From contig NC_088112.1 in assembly GCF_036370855.1 (NCBI RefSeq), positions 20,886,469 to 20,950,468 on the forward strand: a DNA stretch of 64,000 nucleotides, written 5' to 3'. This document shows positions 11,177 to 21,742 of this stretch, one piece after another. This DNA comes from Dromaius novaehollandiae (lineage: Eukaryota > Chordata > Aves > Casuariiformes > Dromaiidae). How positions within the stretch are numbered: the stretch's first letter is position 1; each line of letters opens with the position of its first letter. A program made the position numbers and the translations under genes. The notes under the pieces were generated by a model. It saw only the letters and a list, made by a program, of their open reading frames with translations. It ran no database searches and was not told the DNA's origin.

Positions 11177-14100
11177 CTTAACTGCTTTGCCGAGGCGGCT
11201 CTGAGCAGATCTTCTGGTCCTGAGACTTCCACAGTCTCCAGTGCCAAATCCCAGAAAAGGTTTACACAAAGTTTCTAAGCCCAAGCACTGCAGGAAGGAG
11301 GTCAACCGACCTCCTTGGAGATGCTGAAATGGCTTCATGGGCCGCTGGTACCTGGACCCCCCCCAGCTCAGCCGAGGACCTCCGTGACACCAGCGTACCT
11401 TGCCCTCCAGCTGTGCCTGAACCAGTCCCCCGCGTTTACTACCACTTTAAATTCTCCTGGTGAACCAGAAGTACCTGAGAAAGAACAAGTAAATATTTAA
11501 TCTGCCGTCTGGGTTTTAACAGGTAGTTCTGAGGAGAGCAATTGAATTTCTATCTGCGAAGATGGTTTGTATACTCAGAATATCAGAATTGGATGTTCAC
11601 ATGGGGATGGTGCGAGTAGAGAGCTCTCCCTAGAAATGCCTGAATTACTGATGTTTCAGCTATTCTTTAATGAGCCTAGCCTGAGTAGGTGCTGTTTTAG
11701 CAGCATAGTTGCAATGGACTGGTCAGGGAAACTGCAACCATACCGATGTATTTTCAAATTCAGGAATAAAGTTGATTGGCACCAATCAGCCACCGATGGC
11801 AATATCAAATACAGTTTAATCAACAGCAGCAGACAGTGCTGAAATAGTGCTGGTGGTGCAGATGTGAGAGACTCAAGCCCGAATTTTCTTATTTTTAGTT
11901 AAGTTAATTCCTTACATTACTGTAATTTAGTAATTTGTATTTAATTTCCTGTTCAAGGGGAGGAAAGGATTAGCGGGAACAGCTGTTACCCGCTGCAGCC
12001 CGTAGCACAAAAAGAACCGGGAAAGCTCATCCGTCCAGCTGATCGCCTTTTCACCAGGTAACACAGATGTTGAGAAGGTGCTAAGAACCGAGGTAACGTC
12101 TCTTCTAGGGCTTTTTCAACCTGATTTGCATTACATACTAAAAAATAACATGCATAGGTGGCAAGCCCACTTTCTTTTCCAGCTGTTGAGTATGTAGCAA
12201 ATATCCAGCTTTTCCAGCTGTTGAGTACATAACAAATATCTGTTTTTGTCTTTTTTCTAATATATGAGAGAGGAGTGCGACTAGTGACTTTTTGCAATAA
12301 AGTGTCTGTTTTTTTAAAGGATGTTTAAGCAAAAGTATATTTATGTCCTTTATTTGTAAAGGGTCAGTGTTTCTGTTTCATGTAGAACTTCAAAGCCGTA
12401 ACTGCTCAGAAAGGTGGTGGGTTGCTTTAGCATAGTCTGACATAAATGTAAACCTTGGCCACAGTCTCCAAAAACTTGTCGAATGGTGCAGCATCTTGAC
12501 ATAGCCTCTAAGCAGCTCACTATGGATTGCAAATGCGAAAATCGGCATAAGTTGCAAATCAAAGTGAAGCAGGAGTGCTAGTGAGGTATCCACCAGGGAA
12601 GCAGCAATAAAGGAGAGAGGGAACAGAAAAGAAATCATTTCAGACCGCTTGGTTTACCCATTTTGACAGTTACGTCAAACACAAGTGAATAGATTAAACG
12701 GCGGTGAAATTCTGTGGCAGCTGATGCATAGATCAAATAGGGACCGTCTGAACTCGAAAAATCTATTAATCCACTTCTAGAGCTCTCTGGTCCTGGTCAA
12801 ATCAGTTTAATCTGCTGCAAATGAAATGGCCACGACTGTCCTTTGGTGGCAAGTCGTGTCACTGTGAAACGCGGAGAGCTGGGAGCCTGCGGGGAAGCGT
12901 CGGGACAGCCCAGCAGCAAGCGCGGAGGTGCTTGGCCAACGTTGGCTCTTGGCTACCTGGGCTGCTCCTCCTGCTCCACCTGCAGAACTGGCTCAGTCTC
13001 CTGGCTTTGGCTCATGGTTTCCACCCCGTAATTTTCTCACTGGCTCAGCGATGTTTGCTTGAGAGATCACCGTCATCAAATTTGGCAGAGGCTCTCAAAA
13101 CCTGCTAGGTTGGAGACAATTTATACTGCTTGGCAGTGGCACTGCTCCTCACACCTTTCTCCAGATAAGGGCAAAGCTTCACGCTGGCCATGCAAACAGT
13201 TTGTTTAACTACTGCTTAAGCAGCCGGAGGATGGTTGTGCTCCCCCAGCTCCAGGGGATCGGGGTGCCCAGACCCGGCGGCTGCAAGCGGCTCATTGCCG
13301 GGCCGTCTGCAGGCACGGACCCGGACGGCAGCGGTCACGGCCCTGCCCTGGGAAGGAGTGCAGGTATCGCTGCGCTGGGGAAGGGATAACCGCTCTGCTG
13401 GAAGAAAACTTTACTGTCTTCTTCAATAAAAAAGTGTTTCAAACCGCGGGAGAACGTAGGCCATTCTGTTACGTTCCGGCAGCACCAAACTGTAAAAATT
13501 TACAGCTGGATCCAGCCCCGAGGCAGGCTGATATCGGAAAAGGCGTCTAGACTGTCCCCTTATGGAAATAAGCCCATAAAAGTCTTGAGCTTTCACATGA
13601 GTTCTGCCGCAGCTCGGCAGCTTGCTTAATTTCTGCGGCCGTGATTATACAGAGCTGCTGCGTAGAGACGCTGGTTTATAAACCTTTAAATGATCAATCG
13701 GTTAGATAAACAGAGCCTCGCTGGTGACGCCGTACCAGCACTTTAGGAAGTGCCTCGTCCTCCTGCCATTAACGTAAGCAGCTCGGTGCACGTTGCACCT
13801 TTCCGTATTAGTTCACCTGGGGTCAAGCTGCCCCATTTCAGGCTTTACAGCACTTTCCGGGGGAGGACGTGCCGGTGCGGTGGTTCAGAACAAGCACAAG
13901 TACTCGGCTACTGCACTTCATTAAAAGCAATGTCATTTAAATGCAACACCTGGGCGTTGTGGAAGTTAATTGTGGTTGTTACTGTATCTGTTTCCCCAAC
14001 TCACCTTTCCTTGTATGCAATAAATCCTGCAAAGTCAGGTTATGGAAAGGAAAAGTTCTGTATACACAATGCATGCATCAGCTTTAATTCTCATACGTGA

Positions 14101-14546
14101 AAGTGTTTTACTGACACTGATGAGCCCCTCAACAGCTTTGCATGGCTGGAAAATACCCCCGCTTTATAGGTGGTTAAAGCAATATTGCAGACGTGATGCA
14201 AGACCCTTTGGTGAAGGAGGGTGAGGGTGGTGCCGAGTCCTGTATCCACCTCCCGAGGACCAGGGCCACCTTCCTGCCGGAGACATTTCGAAGCGATAGT
14301 GACACTCAAAAACGTAGCACTGTGGCACAGTGCTTTGTGATTAAAACAGATTTTTTTTCTTTGTAAATACATGGCCGGCTTCTTATTTTCTTATGCAAAA
14401 TACCTGCACAGCCCAATCTGAGCTCAGAAGCCACAGACCGCTTCCTTAGCTCACGTGATAGGTTCCCCTGATGGGCTGAGCCTCCAGCTGAGAGATTTTG
14501 ATCCGCTGTCAGATGCATTGGAAAATTTTACTCCCACAGATGCCTT
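11177..14546. other. Non-coding, nothing recognised apart from a local duplication
   Basis: Mixed composition with a CpG-richer patch at about 12860-13000 and 13240-13390. There is no gene evidence. Several frames on both strands overlap one another and none has a recognisable domain. Confidence 0.5.
12176..12243. repeat. Two-copy 35-bp tandem duplication
   Basis: The block beginning TTTTCCAGCTGTTGAGTA at 12176 recurs at 12211. The copies differ at a few positions (TGTAG versus CATAA). Both contain an E-box CAGCTG and end in CAAATATC. This is a local duplication and not a known transposon. Confidence 0.85.
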
Positions 14547-14624
14547 GCAGCCCCTTTGCCCTTGGGAAACCTTGTGCTGCTCGCTGGGAAAGCAAGCTGG
14601 GGTTTCCAAGGGCAAAGGGGCTGC
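14547..14624. repeat. Near-perfect inverted repeat (hairpin)
   Basis: The left arm (14547-14571) and right arm (14601-14624) are reverse complements over 24 base pairs with a single bulged G in the left arm. They flank a 29-base spacer. The arms carry GCAGCCCC at the base and GGAAACC / GGTTTCC near the loop. The spacer can extend the stem partly (CTTG..CT against AGCAAG). On either strand the RNA would fold into a strong stem of roughly pre-miRNA size. No known microRNA is recognised, and it could equally be a chance inverted duplication or a tiny fold-back element. Confidence 0.85.
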
Positions 14625-17600
14625 GGGAGACCTGGTGTCTTGGGTACGACGTGCCCTTTGCCATGGGCACTAATCTCCCGGTAATCAGTAAAGTCGCTTT
14701 TCCTGAAATACGTAATTTTACTGAGTAAACAAACAAAAAAAATCAAGCAAATCTAATCTAAGCTCCTACAAAGCATGTGGGTAATATCTGAAGTATGCAC
14801 TCGAAAACAGATGTTACTTTCATCGTTAAGATCTTTTCTCCTACCGTTTTGAAGCGACAGTCGTGCAAATCCAGCGTTTGGTAGTGTAACATGCAGTAAA
14901 TTACTGATGTATTTGGTCTGAAGGATGTAACATACATTGTGCAATTGTGGGCTGGCAAACCAGAAGTTCTTCCCCACCTCAGGTGTCTCTTCTTGGAAAG
15001 TCATTGTGTCTGATGTGACTGAGCAAGTGACACCCCCGGGGCATCAGGATCCAAGCAAAGAGAGATTTCTGCCCTCTCGAGCACCACGAGCTTCAGCACT
15101 GAAGATCTCCCCGGCCTGGAGGCATTTTCCTCCCAGGAGCTGGAGAGGACAGGGCTGGAGACCAGCAGGTCCCTGGAGAAGCAAGGGCAAAGACCACAAC
15201 CCCACGCCGACCAGCTAGGAATGGGCTTTTTAGTCCAATGCAAGGAGAAAGCGCGTTTTGCCTTGCTGTGTCGCAGAGCAGATCCTCATTGAACCCTACC
15301 AAAACAGAAACCGCTTGCGTGATATTGGGGGAGGCATCAGCATCCAAACGCAGCTGAGCAAGACGGTGCGCCGGAGCCCGGCGGAGGACACTTGTCAGCT
15401 CATTCACGTTACAAGTGGCAATTTTAATAATTTCAGCTCCTTAGAGAAATTACTGAATTCCGTGCAAAATTACCAGTTGTAAGTAACCTTGTTCCTCTCA
15501 ACGTTTCTTTCGTTCTACAAGTAATGTTTTTACTTGCAAATCCCTTATTCTTTTGCTGCAATTATTTTAATCATCGTTGAACAGCAATTAAATAATAATA
15601 CATCCTCGGCCCTGTGCGTTCCCTCCGCTGCGAACATTACTAATGCAAACTCCACTGGAGGCAATGCAGGAGAATTTCACTGTTCCCAGGTCTTTGGATT
15701 TAACCCAGAAAAAGAAATACATATTTTATAGAAACATTGTCTGAGGATTCGCTGTACGCTGAAGAGGAAAGGGTATTACCCAAGAAAACATAGTCTGGAT
15801 TCAGACATAGGAAAACAAATTTAAACAAAATGGTAATTATTTGAAAATCAGGTGATTTAGATAATATATATTCATGCACTTTTGGCTCATAAATGAGAAA
15901 ACTATTTTCACTTTTCGTTCTTGCTGGCAATGCTCCGCTCAGCTATAATTTAGATGTATGATTTTGTACTTCGTATCTGCTCGGTCAGGTGCACAACACA
16001 GCTCTTAATTACTGCAAAATGATTTAAATGGAATAATAAATCTGCTGTTTGATGGACATAACATGGTTGTCTGACCCAAAGACATGTACGGGTTATTATC
16101 ATGTTTCCCAAGAGGGTTTTTTTCCCCAAATCAGCTACTAATTGTTGGCTCCACTTGCAGTGATCACTGGGGGTAATTGTGATGTTTCGCCACATTGTTT
16201 TGGACAAGAGCGATATAATCCCCCTAACGAAAATGAATGTACAGATTTTATTCCCAGGCCAAAATGTAGCTGGCCTGCTTATGAATATAATGTAAAAAAG
16301 AAAAAAAGAGATTAAGGAACTTGCAATACTGATTTGCTAAACAAACTCACCACCCGGCCCTGGCTGGAGCGGGCAGTTTTGTTGCCACCCCCGGCGGTTG
16401 CTGCTGAAAGCCAAGCCCAACCCAACCCAACCCAAGCATTTCCCACCTCCACGGCAAACTCTGCATAAACCACCCAAAATGGGCAGGGACGATTTGCCCG
16501 CAGCCGCAGTGAGGCCCCGGTTGGGAGCACAGTGAGAGCACTGCCTGGGACGTTCGTTTTTACCGGAGCAGGAATTAACGCTCTTCTTTAAATAGTTCTA
16601 TAATTTCATGTTTACGTGCACCACTGCAGGATCCGTAACAAGGACCATGGCAAATGGAGAAGGGCCTAGTGATGGAAGGGTCTAGCCATGAATACAGATT
16701 TTTGCTTAGAAGTAGAAAAATAAGCTTCCCCAAACCTGTTTTCCAAAACTTTTGTGTATAGTACCTCAAGTGTAACACAGCACCATCCAAAAATGGCACC
16801 TTTAAAATCTAACAACCTTCTAACTTCAAAGCTTGGGTAGTGAAATCCTCCTGAAAGGCCAATATCCTAAATTTGAAATAACCAGTGGCAATCATACTGA
16901 TTCGTCATATCTAGAGCTGCATTTTCTGCAGATACCTCGTTAAACTTGAAGCAGTCTCCTCATTTAGGGCACTTCCAGCTCTGCTGCAGCTCCCTAAATG
17001 CAGGTTTCAGCTGCACTTAAAGCTGATCTTACGGCTCTAAGCCGTGCTCTTGCTTTGGTTGCTCCGAAAACTAAACGAAAGATGGGTTGCTGAAGCATGA
17101 ACGAGGATGGAGAGAGCCGAGAAGCCACGAAGCGAAAGCTTCCCCCCATTCCAACTCCATTTCATAAACCCTTAATTAAACGCGGAGAGGGCGACATAAG
17201 CTCAAAAACAAATTGCTAAGAAAGCCATGGCCCTTCTCTAATATTTTGAATGAAAAGGAAGGCTCCTTTTCAATTTCCTTTCAGTCCGCGTACAGCCTTT
17301 TCTCCTGTATTTGCATTAAAGAAAAATACAGCTTTGCCTAGATACTATGGTAATTTTCATTCTTTAATTGTATTATATAAATACGCACACAAAAAGGAAG
17401 AGAAGCAGCAGCTCTTTACAAAGCCCTGCTGTTTTATACTTGGCTTCCTGCCTGTTTAACTTTAAAATGTCCTGATAGTCTTCGCCTTTGCATGCACACT
17501 CTCTGATTTACTAACGAACGTAGTAATAAATACTGTGAACCAGACTGCAGACGAAGTCCCTTAATGCAAGGAGCAGTCTGAGTTGGGCTGTTAAAAAGCC

Positions 17601-20518
17601 ATTAAAAAAAAAAAGAAAAAATACTAAATACTACCTTCAAAATAACTGCCGAATATCTACATACGTATATACATACATGAGAGAAGCTCATCTATCTATC
17701 AAGAATATCCTAGCCATGGCTGGTAAATCCTATCCATGATCTTTTTAGTAGCCGCACAACAAGCAAATCAGTTAAATGAACTGCAGCCACGTTGTCTCCC
17801 GTGCTGGAGCTCAGCACTGGAAGCCCATGAGCGCTTTTCTCCGAGAGCTGTGTTACCCGAACCAACGCGAAAGCTCCCGCTTGCACCGTTTAGCTGCTGG
17901 AAGAAATGCTCCGGGAGCTTGCAGAAAAGGCAGGCTGACGAAACCTAGGTTAACCTTTTTTTGCTGGCGTTTCGTGGGAAATGAAGGCTTGCAAACGGCT
18001 GCCAGAACAAATTCATCCCTAATTTTCTCAGATTGACTGTTTACTTTCAAAAATAGAAAGCGCGAGCTGATCACAGCAGCAATTATCAGCCGGTTTAAAA
18101 AAGGAAAACGCTTAGTGGGTGGGAATAAAAAGACTTTTGCCACCGTCGGCCGTAAGCTGTTTCTCGGGAGCGTCGCTGGCGAGGCTGCTGCCCTCGCTGC
18201 CCGTCGTCCCGCCAGCCCCGGCCAGACGCCACGGGTGATGGGCGCCCCGGCCGGCATCCTACTGCTTCCTGCTCTTCTGCGGCTGTTTTGGTTCTTGCTG
18301 ATCTTATTCTTATCAGCAACTGCCAGGGCTTGGGTTGGGAATGCTATTGCAATGCCGCGCATCCACTCGTCAGACCCTGTGCAAGGGCTTTCAGCAATGC
18401 ACATTTCCCGTTGCTGCCAGCAGCCCTTTTATTTATCAGGGTTTTTCTGTCCCTTATCCTCCAGCCCTGGTTTTGACCCCCCGCTCAGCAGTACCGTGTC
18501 GGTGACGTGGGCTTTCCGCCAGCCCCGTGCAAACGGCCACGCTGAGCCACCAATGTTTTTGCTGCCAGCAGGTTCCTACCCGTCTCTCCGCGCTGCCATT
18601 TGGGTGGATTTATCAAACAAATTCAGCTTCACTTCATACCCAGCCTGCGCTCCGTGGCAGCGCTTTGTGGCTGCGAGAAATGTCACAAGATTAGCCCTGG
18701 TGTCCCTCGGTCTGGGGACCTGTTTTGCAACCAGAAACATCAGCTCTCACCTTTTTCTGCAAAAACCAACAGAAGAACAGTGGAAAATGATGGTCAGAAG
18801 CCACTACAACTTTTGTTCCTCTTTTGCTTTTATGTATTTCTATCGAAATGGCTGGTGCTTTAATTACTTCCTCATTACATGTGATATGATTCTGCTTGTG
18901 CACGAGGTATTTTAACTAATGCAATTTTGCTATTGAGGACGTGAGCGAAAACACTCCGTTAATTGTGTCGCCTGTGAACAGGAATCAACCTGACCACAAA
19001 AATGCAAACCGAGTCCTTCCTGCAGCTTTCTCTCGTGCACTTTCCATCCAGGTGCGCAGAAAACACACTTCACATTGCATCCGAGCCTTGCAGTGGACAT
19101 AAATTCATACAAAAGTATTAAATTGCTTCTATTTGCAAAGTGATTCGGGATGAGGTGATGGATTCCTGGCTTGGATGGGCTGTGAAGGGCAGATTCTCCG
19201 TAGTGCGACGTGATGAAGATGCATTACGAAGGGGCGCTGGCAGCAAGGCAGCCCGCGCTGTCCTGCGAGGGGAAGCCCCAGCCGGCCGCGCTGCTGGTCC
19301 TTTGCAGGATTCATTGCCAGATCATGAGCCCATTTTATCGGAAACATTTCACCAGGAACTGCTGATGGTCACGGTGAGGCGGCTGGAGGAGAGGACCGGC
19401 AGCCAAAGGGCACTGCAGCCCCTGTGCCGGGCTCGCGCTGTAAAATCTGTAAAATTCCTCCAGCCTCTTAGTTTTTCTCCCTTTCCCGGTACTTTTCCAA
19501 GCTGCTGCTGTGTTTAGTTTCTCCTACACGTATTCCCCTTGGCTCTGCTCTTGCTGGGATCGAGCCCCATCGCAGCCGGGTCTGCGGGGCGCGAGGCAGC
19601 AGGGCACGATGCCGGAGACGGTCCAGCCCCCCCACGGCACCGTATTTCAGGAGAGAGTGTCAAGATATTTTTATTGCAAAGCAAAAAAAAAAAAAAAAAA
19701 AACCCAAAATCCTCTAGGAAGCTACAAGGCTCAGCACCACCTTTACCTGCAGCATCTTTCCCCCTCAGGATCTGATCCTTCCTGAGCAGAAATAATCCAG
19801 GATCGATGCTGGCTGACGTTGAAACACCCGACGGCTTCGTGCGCTGAATGCAGCACACAGGAATGTCCGTGTTGGGTCGGACCCGTGGTTTCCCTCCTCC
19901 ATCAGAGCATCTGACAGCGGCCAGCCCTAATGTCCCCCAGGCCAACATATGAACCCAGATATAGCTCTGCGTCCTCCCCACTTGGTCTCCTGACATTTAA
20001 CTTAAAACCAAAAGCGTATGACTTACAACTCTTCCAAAGCATTTGTCTCAAGCAGTTTTGACTGTAGTTATTCCGTGCAGCCATATGAATCGCTAATCTT
20101 CTTGGAATTGGTATATCAACTATTTCCATCAACCAGATTTATAAAAAATTCCAAGAGGACCTTAATGTGCTGCGTTTTCAATTGCATTCTTCCTTACCGG
20201 ATTAGCAGGAAAATGCCCCTAATGTCACTTTTATAGGGATAATCAAAGATACGTACCATGGTAAATATGCCTCTAATAAAATGAAATGTCTGAATTGAAT
20301 GCAATGAGATTCTGTTGATAGTTTCTGCTGGAAAATCAACTCGTTTCTTCTTAAATTAACATGGTCCTCATCTCTTAACACCTAATTGTTTCTTCCCTGG
20401 TATCTGCTAATGGGTTTTAAATCAAAGGAGCGCAAATGATAATTGGAACTGTTTAAATCCCCCCTCATTGATTCGGCTCAGTGGTTTTCAGCTTCGTGAC
20501 TCTGGCTCTGCTGATACG
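14625..20518. other. Non-coding with AT-rich blocks and one CpG-richer patch
   Basis: AT-rich motif-dense sequence lies at about 15480-15620 (several AATTA/TTAAT cores) and 16240-16310. A CpG-richer patch lies at about 18110-18260. A run of 20 A at 19683-19702 may be a decayed retroposon tail, but no SINE or LINE body is seen beside it. The 266-codon plus frame at 18115-18915 starts at GTG, has no recognisable domain and is probably chance. Confidence 0.5.
16416..16435 (-). repeat. Four-copy CCCAA repeat, G-quadruplex-capable on the minus strand
   Basis: Four perfect CCCAA units lie in tandem. The minus strand reads TTGGG four times, giving four G-triplets separated by two bases. This meets the canonical G3+N1-7 intrastrand quadruplex pattern in 18 bases. 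It is not a vertebrate telomere repeat, which is TTAGGG. Confidence 0.85.
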
Positions 20519-20549
<31 letters not shown>

Positions 20550-20690
20550 CATATGTGCGTGTGTGCATAGGTGTGTGCATGGGTGTGCACGTGTGTGTGC
20601 ATGGGTGTGCACGTGTGTGTGCACACATGCACGTGCATGCCTCCGTATGTGCCCGTGCTCTGGATGTGCAGGCGCACGCGTGCATGTTGC
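20519..20690. repeat. GT-rich purine-pyrimidine alternating minisatellite
   Basis: A pure GT tract at the left grades into degenerate 20-22-base units of the form GTGTGTGCATGGGTGTGCAC (about 20571-20612), then into GCACACATGCACGTGCATGC. Nearly the whole tract alternates purine and pyrimidine. Such DNA is prone to the left-handed Z form and to length change. His-Thr and Cys-Val rich frames crossing it are artefacts. Confidence 0.92.
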
Positions 20691-21592
20691 TGCTTCGTTG
20701 AATTCATACACTCACCTGATGTACAAAACCCCCATAATGTATATTCGCTCAAGTGCTAAATTCCAGCTTGGTGACGGATTTCTCGGGATTTGTTAAAATG
20801 CCATCTAAATATGTACTTCCCTTTGGAGTCAACATGAAACTAGGAGACCGCTGTCCCCTTTTCCGATTCTCTAGACGACCGTCGGCACGGGGCGAGCTGC
20901 GAGCTGGGGCCTGGGCTGGCCGGGCAGGGCTGGGGGCCGGCAGCACGAGCCCCCGCTGCTGCACTTGCTCTGCTCGCATTTTACTCCTGTTGCAGAAGGT
21001 CGCTCGCTCCCGTGCCGTCACCAGCCCCGGCATGTAATGGCATTTTTGACAGTGTCGCTCCCCCTCCCCTTTCGCCTATTCCGAACCTGCTAAATAAGTT
21101 ATAACAAATGCTTTTAGCATGCCGGTCATATCGGTCTTCTCATCCGGTCTCAGCCACGCCAGCGAGGTGGAATTCATGCTCGGCGTAATCAATTCCAACA
21201 GTTTCTTCCCTCCCTGTGTCTCAATAGCTTGATTAATTTTCTGCCTGATGTTTTGATCCGGTGTTAAGCCTGCGCTCCCTGTTAATCCTCCCATTTTGTC
21301 ACCTGGGTGGGTGAATATCGGGCCGATGGATGACCTGGATTGTGCATTCGAGCAGCACAGCTTCCCTTGAAAAACCAGCTTTTTGGCTGCCGGCCGGCGT
21401 TGGTGGGAGCACAGATCGCCGGGGCCCCCCCGCCGCCCCGGGGCACGTCTGAGCTGGTCCCACCACGAGGGCTCCACGTCTCCCCCCTTCCCAGGACGTT
21501 CGCCCCAAGGAGACGCTGCCAATGCCCCTCTCCACTTGTTGCCTGCACAACATGTTAATTTGGAATTTAAAATAGGCACCTCTTCAGGGGAA
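20691..21592. other. Non-coding, CpG-rich in parts
   Basis: CpG-rich patches lie at about 20880-21030 and 21370-21500. The minus frame spanning 21076-21987 is the longest open frame in the window (303 codons). It starts at TTG, shows no known domain, and gains much of its length from the minisatellite at 21593-21742. Confidence 0.5.
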
Positions 21593-21742
21593 AGCACAGA
21601 TTGCACCTCTATAAGGGAACCTAGCACAGTTTGCGTCTCTATAAGGGAACCTAGCACAGATTGCATCTCTATAAGGGAACCTAGCACAGATTGCATCTCT
21701 ATAAGGGAACCTAGCACAGATTGCGTCTCTATAAGGGAACCT
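21593..21742. repeat. Five-copy 30-bp minisatellite
   Basis: Exactly five units of 30 bases run in tandem (AGCACAGATTGCATCTCTAT plus AAGGGAACCT), with only a few substitutions between copies. The unit length is a multiple of three and lacks stops in at least one frame on each strand. Both strands therefore carry decapeptide-repeat frames: Leu-Gly-Ser-Leu-Ile-Glu on minus and Ser-Ile-Arg-Glu-Pro-Ser on plus. Low divergence between copies suggests recent expansion. It is probably non-coding. Confidence 0.95.

Noticed and set aside
16961..17000. Hairpin CATTTAGGG / CCCTAAATG
   Set aside because: Arms of nine bases with a 22-base loop are expected by chance in a window of this size.
18115..18915. 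266-codon plus frame with hydrophobic stretches
   Set aside because: It starts at GTG. The first half is CpG-rich and overlaps an open minus frame, and the hydrophobic segments follow base composition. No family is recognised.
19683..19702. 20-A run as a retroposon tail
   Set aside because: No SINE, LINE or processed-gene body can be recognised on its 5' side, and no flanking target duplication is evident.
20468..20796. His/Thr- and Cys/Val-rich open frames
   Set aside because: These are translations of the GT/CA repeat tract and not proteins.
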